Program-made: the position numbers and the translations under genes
Notes under the pieces: generated by a model
Database searches by the model: none
Seen by the model: only the letters and a program-made list of their open reading frames with translations
Told to the model about the DNA's origin: nothing
From: Pseudomonadota bacterium
GTDB taxonomy: Bacteria > Myxococcota_A > UBA796 > CAJQPC01
Direction of reading: 5' to 3'
Assembly (NCBI GenBank): GCA_024228935.1
Contig: JAAESX010000349.1
Coordinates: 82,758-146,757 of the forward strand
DNA: 64,000 nt
Shown: one piece after another, positions 37,141-44,357 of the stretch
How positions within the stretch are numbered: the stretch's first letter is position 1
How the letters are laid out: the number at the start of each line of letters is the position of its first letter

Positions 37141-37741
37141 TGCTCTCCGACGTCCGGGGCTCGGCGCAGGCCGCGTCCCGATCGATGCTGGCGTCCTGCC
37201 GCATGGTCTCGGCGTAGGCCAGCGAGCAGGGCTCGATCGGCAGCACCCCGCAGCCCGCCGCTTCGAACGGGACCCCGTCCCAGCGCGCTGCGATGTGCCG
37301 GGCGACGCCGGTCCGGTTGACCGTCTGCCGGTCCCGGATGGGCATCGCCTGGATGCGGCTGGTCAGCTCGCGGACCAGCTCGTTCTCCTGGCCGACCTCG
37401 AGCGGCAGGTCGGCCATCGCGGCCACCATCCGCGTCGCCGCGTGTCCGGCGCACTGGTTCTCGTAGCGGCCGGCGGTGCGGCAGCGGGTCCACGCGGCCT
37501 CGCCGATCAGCTCCAGCGCATCGCTCGTCTGGAACACGCACTCGTCGTGCCAGTCGCCCTCGATGAGCTCGCACGCGGCGAAGGCCTCCTCCGAGAGGCC
37601 CTGCTGCGCGAGCCGGCCGGCGTGGATAGCCACGCACTCGCCCGCCTCGCTCCCTTCGGCCAGGCGCGTGCACGCTCTCGGGTCCGTCCCTTCAGCGGCC
37701 TCGACGAACGTCGGCTGCGAACATGCCAGCAGGAGGAACAG
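36992..37741 (-). CDS. Cysteine-rich lipoprotein; likely CTG start
   Basis: Read immediately after the TAG of the upstream gene, the frame begins LLFLLLACSQPTFVEAAEG, a clear lipoprotein signal. However, its first codon is CTG at 37741; the next canonical start (GTG at 37633) would lose the signal. The mature region carries many cysteines (AACELIEGDWHDECVFQ, WTRCRTAGRYENQCAGH, AAGCGVLPIEPCSLAY) spaced like a helical repeat. No family is assigned. The last 45 or so residues overlap the convergent membrane protein and look like shadow sequence, so the true 3' end may be lost. Confidence 0.6.
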   Translation of the reverse strand: MFLLLACSQPTFVEAAEGTDPRACTRLAEGSEAGECVAIHAGRLAQQGLSEEAFAACELIEGDWHDECVFQTSDALELIGEAAWTRCRTAGRYENQCAGHAATRMVAAMADLPLEVGQENELVRELTSRIQAMPIRDRQTVNRTGVARHIAARWDGVPFEAAGCGVLPIEPCSLAYAETMRQDASIDRDAACAEPRTSESIIVAGGKGWTPDSDSVAQRAWRDLCSSWSGEGARPAGGPPPPGAGPARR

Positions 37742-38284
37742 CTACTTCGCCCCGTAGCGAAGCCAGCTCTCGAGCTGCACGTCGTCCAGAATCGTGTCGC
37801 CGGCTCCCTCGGAGTCCGTGAGCTCGATCGAGCCGCTCCACGTGCCCCAGATGTGGTCGCCGTCGACGTCCAGTCCGTCGATCGTCAGCGTCGCATCGCC
37901 GCCGGTCGTCTCGTAGTTGAAGGCGTAGCCGTTGTGGATGGTCTCGAACCACGTGACCTGGGTGACCTCGTACTCGCCGCGGTGGCTGATGTCGCCGCTC
38001 AGCACGATGACGAGCTCGCCATCGCCCTTGGTCCCGGTCAGGTACGAGGTGCTGCCTGCCAGCCAGTGGCCGTCCTGGGCGGGCCACTCGGTGCCGTCGA
38101 AGTCCGCGACGAAGACCGGGTCGGTCGGCTCGAGCCAGCTCCCGCTGTCGGTGTCGCTGTCGGCGTCCACATCCGTGTCCGAGTCGGTCTCGCCGCCGCT
38201 GTCGGGCTCGTCGATCGGTTCGCCCTCGGAGCCGCCCGTGCAGGCGAGGAACAGGACGGCGGTGAGGCAGAGGGTCCGGCGCAT
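37742..38284 (-). CDS. Lipoprotein with Asp/Ser-rich linker
   Basis: A 180-residue lipoprotein (MRRTLCLTAVLFLACTGG), one of the few here with a charged n-region. After the cysteine comes a flexible Asp/Ser/Thr linker (GGETDSDTDVDADSDTDSG) and then a beta-sandwich-like domain (VFVADFDGTEWPAQDGHWLAG to IWGTWSGSIELTDSEG). No family is certain. The cysteine-rich lipoprotein gene begins at the very next codon, so the two are co-transcribed. Confidence 0.8.
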   Translation of the reverse strand: MRRTLCLTAVLFLACTGGSEGEPIDEPDSGGETDSDTDVDADSDTDSGSWLEPTDPVFVADFDGTEWPAQDGHWLAGSTSYLTGTKGDGELVIVLSGDISHRGEYEVTQVTWFETIHNGYAFNYETTGGDATLTIDGLDVDGDHIWGTWSGSIELTDSEGAGDTILDDVQLESWLRYGAK

Positions 38285-38319
38285 GGAGCAAGCATACCCG
38301 CCGAGGGCTGGTCCCTCCC

Positions 38320-38895
38320 ATGCTGCTCCTCCTCCTGTCCTGTGGCCCGAAGAAGCTCTCGACCCCCGGCGATGTCTTTCCGATCGTCGAGGGCGCCCGC
38401 TACCACTACGTCGCGACGTTCAACGGCATGGAGTTCCAGGAGACCCGCGTCGTCGTCCCCATCGAGCTCGGTGACGGCAGCGCCGCCTGGGGCTTCGTCG
38501 AGGAGGAGGAGATCGGCGACGACGTCGTCTCGCTGTTCACCGGGCACTTCGGGCTCGGGGTCTACCGGAGCACCGGGAGCATGGTCGAGACGGCCGACGC
38601 ATTCTGGGGAGACGACGCCGAGCATCTCAGCGCGTCCAGCTGGCAGCCGATGCTGTCGCTCCCGCCCGAGCCCGGCGCGAGCATCACGCTGGACACCGAC
38701 AGCCCAGACCGCGGTGGAGCCATCACGGTGCTGGAGTACGGGGACATCACCGTCCCCGCGGGCACCTTCACCGCCTGCGCCCACATCGACCTGGGACAGA
38801 AGGGCAGCTCGGCCTGGCTCTGCCCGGGCATCGGCCTCGTGAAGTGGACGCTGGTCACCGGCCGGGTCGAAGAGCTGGCGTCCTACTCGTTCTGA
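38320..38895 (+). CDS. Lipoprotein of unknown function, 191 residues
   Basis: Starts MLLLLLSCGPKKLSTPG, seven residues before the lipobox cysteine, with no upstream canonical start in frame. The mature part is beta-rich: GARYHYVATFNGMEFQETRVV, GITVPAGTFTACAHIDLG-like strands and a WLCPGIGLVKW end. This resembles small periplasmic lipoproteins that bind hydrophobic or peptide ligands, but no family can be named. It is divergent from the preceding lipoprotein pair, with a 35-base gap. Confidence 0.75.
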   Translation: MLLLLLSCGPKKLSTPGDVFPIVEGARYHYVATFNGMEFQETRVVVPIELGDGSAAWGFVEEEEIGDDVVSLFTGHFGLGVYRSTGSMVETADAFWGDDAEHLSASSWQPMLSLPPEPGASITLDTDSPDRGGAITVLEYGDITVPAGTFTACAHIDLGQKGSSAWLCPGIGLVKWTLVTGRVEELASYSF

Positions 38896-38899
38896 CGGC

Positions 38900-40876
38900 T
38901 CAGCAGTCGACGTACCCCATGGCGCAGAGCTGGGCCTGCTGGGAGTCGTCGACGGCGCTGCCTCCGGCGCCGGCCGCTCCGACGAACGTGTCGACCGTGG
39001 CGTCGCCCGAGCAGAACCCTGCGGCGGTGCCCTCGAAGTCCTTTGCGACCGGGAGGTCGACGCAGCGGAGCACCGACGGGGTCACGTCGACCACGCGCAG
39101 GGTCTCGCGCTTCGTCGACGGGGTGATGCCGGGGCCGGACGCGATCCAGATGCCGTCCTCGCGGTGGCCGGCCTCGCCGAGGTCCGTGTGGTGCTTCGGG
39201 TCCTCGGACGAGACGCCGTGGTCGCTCACGATCCAGACGACGGTGTCCTCGGGCAGGACGGCCAGGGTCCGGCCGAGCGCGGCGTCGGCTGCGACGTAGG
39301 CGTCCTCGACGGGATCCCGCTGGGCCAGATCCGGCGGGACCTGCCAGACGCCGGCGTATTCGTCCGGCTCGTGCAGGGACCAGAACGGGTGCTGGAGCCG
39401 GTCGGTGACCGTGAAGACGAAGGCGGTCAGGAACGGCGTCGGGCCGGCCTGGACCGAGTCCAGCATGGCTTGGAGCTGCCGCTCCTGCGTCTCGAGCAGC
39501 ATGTCGGGGATCAGGTGGTCGACGCGCTCGTCGCGGTGCGCGGTCCAGCCGATGCCCTCGACGACATAGGGCACGTCGCCGGCGAGATCGACGCCCTCGG
39601 GGACCCCCGTCGCGTAGCTGTGGCGCGGGTCGGTCGGGCTCTGGTAGCCAGGGCTGACGAACAGGGTGGTCCGGTCGATCCGGTGGATGCGCACGTGCAC
39701 GTCGGTGTCGCCCCCGCGCACGACCAGCCAGTCGGACCAGGCGCCGTCGGCCAGCTCGATGCTCTCGCCTTCGAAGTTCCCCGCCAGCTTGTCGCCGGCG
39801 AGCACCAGCTCGAGCGACCGGCCCTTCGTGGGCAGGAAGCGCTCCCGAGCAGCGGTGTCGATGAGCTGGTTCTGGATGGCGAACCGGCCGAGCTTCAAGC
39901 GCGCCTCGACGACCGGGGTCGCCATGGGGATCTCGGCCCGCCCGCTCTCGAAGCGCACGGTGGGCACGTCGCCGCGGGTGTCGTCCGCGGTGACCAGCGT
40001 GCCGGTCAGGTGGCTGCTGTCCGAGCTCGCGATGCCCGGGATGGGGAAGCCGCTGATGAGGGTGCCGCCGGCGACCTCGTTGGGGGGCCAGGTGCCGGGC
40101 ACGTTCACGGCCACCGAGCGCTGCTCGTGCACGCCGTAGACGTCCCACACCATCGGCACGGTGCGGCTGCGCGCGTCGCTGCGTGTCCAGGAGCTGACGC
40201 CGTGGGTGCTCGGCTCGACGCCGGTGAAGATGGTCGTCCAGACGACGGGGGACGCCATGGGCTCACTGGAGAGCAGGACGCCGTGGCGACCGCCCTCGAT
40301 GAGCTCGGCCAGGTTCGGCAGCCGGTCCTCGGCGAGCAGCGGATCGAGCACCTTCCAGTCGGCGCCGTCGATCCCGAACACCAGGACGGGGTGGTCCGGC
40401 GAGAAGCTTCCGGTGTTCGCCGCGGTGGCCTGCACGTCGTCCGGGATGCGCGAGGTCGAGACCGCCACGAGGATCACGACGAGGACCGTCGACATCGCGG
40501 CCAGGATGAACGCGGCCCGCTTTCGAGCGAAGTCCAGGGTCCACATCCGGCCGACCAGCCCGCCGAGGCCACAACCGGCGAGGACGAAGACGAGGTCGAC
40601 CGCGAGTCCGCTGGGGCCCCCGAGCTGACCCGAGATGTGGAGCGGGGTGATGGCCGCCGGGACGATGACCAGGCCGCCCAGGACCGCGAGGACCAGGCTC
40701 CGGCGGCTGTCCCAGCCGAGCAGGTCGAGGCCGAGGCGCAGGCCGATCGCGGCCACGGCATGGGCGCCGATCAGAGCGGCGACGCTGTACGCGGCCGGGG
40801 TGTACGCGAGCCACCAGGCGATGCCGATGGCCGCCCCCAGCGCTGCTGCCAGCGCGTACTTCAGCCTGATCTTCAC
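38900..40876 (-). CDS. Membrane-anchored AlkP-superfamily phosphodiesterase
   Basis: A 658-residue protein. An N-terminal block of about five membrane helices (to near residue 150) is followed by a type I phosphodiesterase/nucleotide-pyrophosphatase domain. The domain shows LVFGIDGADWKVLDPLLAEDRLPNLAELI (metal Asp), a threonine nucleophile region SPVVWTTIFTGVEPSTHG, and a late metal cluster WIVSDHGVSSEDPKHH with DHG. Such enzymes cleave phosphodiesters outside the cytoplasm. The GTG at 40876 is chosen because it begins the first membrane helix; the longer upstream reading has no signal. The function may be lipid or polymer headgroup turnover. Confidence 0.85.
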   Translation of the reverse strand: MKIRLKYALAAALGAAIGIAWWLAYTPAAYSVAALIGAHAVAAIGLRLGLDLLGWDSRRSLVLAVLGGLVIVPAAITPLHISGQLGGPSGLAVDLVFVLAGCGLGGLVGRMWTLDFARKRAAFILAAMSTVLVVILVAVSTSRIPDDVQATAANTGSFSPDHPVLVFGIDGADWKVLDPLLAEDRLPNLAELIEGGRHGVLLSSEPMASPVVWTTIFTGVEPSTHGVSSWTRSDARSRTVPMVWDVYGVHEQRSVAVNVPGTWPPNEVAGGTLISGFPIPGIASSDSSHLTGTLVTADDTRGDVPTVRFESGRAEIPMATPVVEARLKLGRFAIQNQLIDTAARERFLPTKGRSLELVLAGDKLAGNFEGESIELADGAWSDWLVVRGGDTDVHVRIHRIDRTTLFVSPGYQSPTDPRHSYATGVPEGVDLAGDVPYVVEGIGWTAHRDERVDHLIPDMLLETQERQLQAMLDSVQAGPTPFLTAFVFTVTDRLQHPFWSLHEPDEYAGVWQVPPDLAQRDPVEDAYVAADAALGRTLAVLPEDTVVWIVSDHGVSSEDPKHHTDLGEAGHREDGIWIASGPGITPSTKRETLRVVDVTPSVLRCVDLPVAKDFEGTAAGFCSGDATVDTFVGAAGAGGSAVDDSQQAQLCAMGYVDC

Positions 40877-40976
40877 CGCATCTCCGAGGAGTTCATGGCC
40901 AGCATCACGCGCTCGTGGGGGCACGACAAGTCCAGGCGGTGTCAGGCCGATGTCGGATCTGGGCGCGGACGGTCTC

Positions 40977-41018
40977 TTGACGATAATTATCAGTATCGGA
41001 CTCCTGGGCCTGTATGAT
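40977..41018 (+). promoter_or_regulatory. AT-rich palindromic promoter region of MopE/FG-GAP gene
   Basis: An unusual AT-rich island in the 188-base gap between divergent genes. GATAATTATC (40982-40991) is a perfect 10-base palindrome, nested in CGATA-N8-TATCG. TTGACG overlaps its left side, and TATGAT (41013-41018) is a -10-like hexamer 47 bases before the ATG. The TTGACG to TATGAT spacing is too long for a normal sigma-70 pair. The palindrome resembles the GATAAT hexamers of Fur-type sites, but regulator identity is only a guess. Confidence 0.35.
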
Positions 41019-41064
41019 TTTCCCAACCCAGGACGGGTGGCACCCCCGAAACCGAGAGGTCCTC

Positions 41065-43668
41065 ATGCCCCGAATCCCCCTCTTCCTCGCGCTCCTGGTC
41101 ACGGTCTCCGCTTGTCGAAAGGACACGGGAAACGAGGACTCTGCCTCGAACCTGCCCACCGACTTCGACGATGACGGGTACGACAGCGACGTGGACTGCG
41201 ACGACGAAGACGCCTCGGTCCACCCGGACGCCTCGGAGTACTGCGACGGCATCGACAACGACTGCGACACGCTGGTCGACGAGGACCCGGTCGACGGCCT
41301 GACCCTCTACACGGATGCGGACGGCGACGGCTATGGCGCCGACCTGACCGAGGTCATCGCGTGCGAGGCCGACGGGCTCGTCGAGCTCGCCGGCGACTGC
41401 AACGACGGCGACGCGGCGTTCAACCCTGGCGCGGACGAGTCGAACTGCGCTGACCCGACCGACTACAACTGCGACGGCTCCGTCGGGTACGAGGACGCCG
41501 ACGGGGACGGCTGGGCGGCCTGCCAGGAGTGTGACGACAGCACCGCCGAGGTGAACCCCGCGGCCGACGAGGTCTGCGACGACGTCGACAACAACTGCGA
41601 CGGGGACATCGACGAGGACAGCGCGAGCGACGCGGCGACCTGGTACCTCGACGCCGACGAGGACACGTACGGCACGCCCAACTACACGAGAGCCTCGTGC
41701 GAGCAGCCGGACGGCTGGGTCGACAACGACGAGGACTGCGACGACCTGGACGCGGGCGTGAACCCGGACACGGTCTGGCACGAGGACGTCGACGGCGACG
41801 GCTACGGCAGCCCGACCAGCACGCTCGCCCAGTGCGAGCAGCCCAGCGGCTACGTCGACGACGACCAGGACTGCGACGACAGCGACGCTGATGCGACGCC
41901 CGACTCGGTGTGGTTCGAGGACACCGACGGCGACGGCTACGGCGTGACGACCGACGTCCAGTTCAGCTGCACCCAGCCGAGCGGCTACGCCGACAACGCC
42001 CAGGACTGCGACGACACCAACGACGGCGCCAACCCCAGCGAGACCGAGACCTGCGACTTCGTCGACAACGACTGCAACGGCGTCGTGGACGACGACTACG
42101 CGACGGACGCCTCGACCTGGTACGCGGACAGCGACGCCGACGAGTTCGGCGACAGCAGCTCGACCGACGTCGCCTGCACCCAGCCCAGCGGGTACGTCGC
42201 GGACGCCACGGACTGCGACGACACCGACGAGGACATCTCGCCGGACGCCGAGGAGATCTGCAACGACGGCGTGGACAACGACTGCGACAGCAGCTCGGCC
42301 ATGTGCAGCGTCGACCTGTCGGACGCGGACACCATCCTGGTCGGCGAGGACGGCGGAGACGCCGCGGGCGTCTCGATCATGAGCGCCGGTGACTTCAACG
42401 ACGACGGGAACGACGACCTGGTCATCGGGGCCAAGGGCGAGAGCTCCGAGTACGACGAGAACGGCGCGGCCTACGTGCTGTACGGACCGCTCAGCTCGGG
42501 CACGGTCGACCTGTCGTCGGCGGACCTGAAGCTCCTGGGCGGCGGCGAGAGCAACTTGACCAAGGAACGCGCGGGGTCCGCGGTCGCGGGCGGTGTCGAC
42601 CTCGACGAGGACGGCGTCGACGACATCCTGGTTTCTGCCCTGCGCGCGGACGGCGGCGGCAACGGGTACGGCGCGGTGTACGTCCTGTACGGCTCGAGCG
42701 GCTGGTCGGGCGACGAGGAGCTCGAGGAGAGCTACGACGTGAAGCTCTCCGGGGTCGGCCCTGACGACCGCCTGGGCGGCGGCGTCGCGATGGGCGCGGA
42801 CGTGACCGCTGACGGCGTCCCCGACATCCTCGCGGGCGCCCAGTATGCCGAGTACGATGGCGACGACAACGTCGGCGTGGTCTACCTGTTCGACGACCTC
42901 TCGAGCGACGAACTCGACGGTGACGATGCGTTCGCGACCTTCGCATCCACCGAGACCCAGACCACGATGGGCTCGGACCTGGCGTTCCCAGGAGATCTCG
43001 ACGGTGACGGCCAGGACGACGTCCTGATCGGACACAGCCAGGCCAACGGCAGCACAGGCGCTGTGTACGCGTTCTTCGGCGGCTCGGGGCTGTCCGGTGG
43101 ACACGAGATGGGTGACGGCGACGTCGTGCTGACCGGCGAGGCCAGCAGCGACACGGCCGGCGCGGGCATCTCCGGCATCGGCGACATGGACTCCGACGGC
43201 TACGACGACTTCCTGGTCGGCGCACCCGGCGTGGACGACGGCGCGACCGATGGCGGCGCCGTGTACCTGGTCAGCGGAGCAGTCAGCGCGACCGGCGACC
43301 TGTCGTTGGCGAGTGCGGTCTTCCTCGGCGAGAACGACAACGACAGCTTCGGCGTCTCGGTGGCGGGCGGCGGCGACTACGACGGCGACGGCACCGCTGA
43401 CTTCGTTGTCGGCAGCAACGGCTACAGCAGCTCACGCGGCGCTGCCTGGGTGTTCTACGGCGAGAGCTTCAGCGGCAGCTACACGGCCTCGGACGCCAAC
43501 CTGCGAGCGGATGGCTCGAACAACTTCGACGCGGCCGGCGGCTCGGTCGGCATCGGCGGAGACACCGATGGCGACGGCAACGCCGACATCCTGGTCGGTG
43601 CGGTCGCGGCCGACGATGGCGGCAGCGGCAGCGGCGCCGCCTACCTGTTGTTCGGAGTGAGTGAATAG
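41065..43668 (+). CDS. MopE-repeat and FG-GAP repeat lipoprotein
   Basis: An 867-residue lipoprotein (MPRIPLFLALLVTVSAC). About residues 35-430 hold seven or more putative metal-binding repeats of the form DxDGDGYG...DCDD...ETCDxxDNDCNG, several ending in E(Q)PSGY. The second half has FG-GAP/integrin-alpha-like repeats with Ca-binding loops (SAGDFNDDGNDDLVIGAKG, DLDGDGQDDVLIGHS, IGDMDSDGYDDFLVGAPG), predicted to form a beta-propeller. It is likely a calcium-stabilised surface protein in adhesion or metal handling. The Sec-like thioredoxin gene follows 61 bases later. Confidence 0.88.
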   Translation: MPRIPLFLALLVTVSACRKDTGNEDSASNLPTDFDDDGYDSDVDCDDEDASVHPDASEYCDGIDNDCDTLVDEDPVDGLTLYTDADGDGYGADLTEVIACEADGLVELAGDCNDGDAAFNPGADESNCADPTDYNCDGSVGYEDADGDGWAACQECDDSTAEVNPAADEVCDDVDNNCDGDIDEDSASDAATWYLDADEDTYGTPNYTRASCEQPDGWVDNDEDCDDLDAGVNPDTVWHEDVDGDGYGSPTSTLAQCEQPSGYVDDDQDCDDSDADATPDSVWFEDTDGDGYGVTTDVQFSCTQPSGYADNAQDCDDTNDGANPSETETCDFVDNDCNGVVDDDYATDASTWYADSDADEFGDSSSTDVACTQPSGYVADATDCDDTDEDISPDAEEICNDGVDNDCDSSSAMCSVDLSDADTILVGEDGGDAAGVSIMSAGDFNDDGNDDLVIGAKGESSEYDENGAAYVLYGPLSSGTVDLSSADLKLLGGGESNLTKERAGSAVAGGVDLDEDGVDDILVSALRADGGGNGYGAVYVLYGSSGWSGDEELEESYDVKLSGVGPDDRLGGGVAMGADVTADGVPDILAGAQYAEYDGDDNVGVVYLFDDLSSDELDGDDAFATFASTETQTTMGSDLAFPGDLDGDGQDDVLIGHSQANGSTGAVYAFFGGSGLSGGHEMGDGDVVLTGEASSDTAGAGISGIGDMDSDGYDDFLVGAPGVDDGATDGGAVYLVSGAVSATGDLSLASAVFLGENDNDSFGVSVAGGGDYDGDGTADFVVGSNGYSSSRGAAWVFYGESFSGSYTASDANLRADGSNNFDAAGGSVGIGGDTDGDGNADILVGAVAADDGGSGSGAAYLLFGVSE

Positions 43669-43729
43669 CTGGATGAGGCTAGCGCACCGGCCGTCTGAGC
43701 TGTAGGGTGCGAGGCGAACAGGAGAGCCC

Positions 43730-44347
43730 ATGCGCATCGCTTCCATCTTCTCGCTGGCGCTGCTGACCGCCTGTCTCCCCGGAGGAGGCAGCGACATCGG
43801 CAGTGACGGCGAGAACGCCCCAGACGTCGAGCCCGAGCCTGATCCGGAGCCCGAGGAGTACGGGCCGGAGAACAGCTGGTGGCACGCGCTCGCCGAGGAC
43901 GTCCCGGGAGATCTCGAGGGCACCGGATTCCGCGAGGGCGACATCGCCTACAACTTCACCGCGGTCGATCAGTACGGCGACGAAGTGGAGCTCTACCAGT
44001 TCCACGGCCAGGTCATCGTCCTGGACATGTTCGCCGAGTGGTGAGGACCTTGTCGTCAGGCGGCGCCTGAAGGTGAGGAGATGTGGAACCAGCTGGAAGA
44101 CCAGGGACTCGCGTACTTGGCGGTGATGCTCGAGGACGACGGCGGCAAGAAGCCCAGTGAAGAGGCTTGCGCCCGCTGGGCCTCGGACCTCGATCTGACG
44201 CACGCGGTCGTCGCGGACGAGGAGCAGCAGGGCTACGACTTCATCGTGTCGGGCTTCCCGACGTTCGTGGTCATCGACCGCGAGATGGTGATCATCGAAG
44301 ACGACCTGTGGCCGTTCGACCCGAGCTTCGTCGAGGACGAGCTCTAG
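43730..44347 (+). CDS. Thioredoxin-fold lipoprotein with predicted selenocysteine (UGPC)
   Basis: A lipoprotein of 205 residues (MRIASIFSLALLTAC, then an acidic linker). Its thioredoxin-like fold contains FTAVDQYGDEVELYQFHGQVIVLDMFAEW, and the next codon is TGA (44042-44044). The frame then continues without break as GPCRQAAPEGEEMW and on through the cis-proline motif SGFPTFVVID to a normal stop at 44345-44347. The TGA occupies the first position of the CxxC active site, making U105-G-P-C108. A hairpin follows at the usual distance. Selenocysteine insertion is the simplest reading; a single TGC-to-TGA change is the alternative. It would be a membrane-anchored disulphide or peroxide redox protein. 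No sel genes lie in the window. Confidence 0.8.
44042..44074 (+). promoter_or_regulatory. Candidate SECIS element: UGA plus downstream hairpin
   Basis: Immediately after the TGA, TCAGGC (44056-44061) pairs perfectly with GCCTGA (44065-44070) around a GGC loop. A second stem, ACCT (44047-44050) with AGGT (44071-44074), forms below a 5-base bulge TGTCG on the 5' side. The loop GG is 21-22 bases from the U of UGA, essentially where the loop guanines lie in the E. coli fdhF SECIS. The bulged U required by SelB is plausible but not proven. Confidence 0.6.
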
Positions 44348-44357
44348 GCGCGGTGCC

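Noticed and set aside
40990..43104. A 704-codon antisense open frame over the MopE/FG-GAP gene
   Set aside because: Its Val/Ala-rich composition is the mirror of the Asp-rich repeats; no domain or start signal supports it.
43730..44044. Interpreting the thioredoxin-like gene as a simple nonsense pseudogene
   Set aside because: The stop is TGA at exactly the redox cysteine, the rest of the frame is intact and under apparent constraint, and a SECIS-like hairpin follows. It stays open as the alternative until sel genes are checked.
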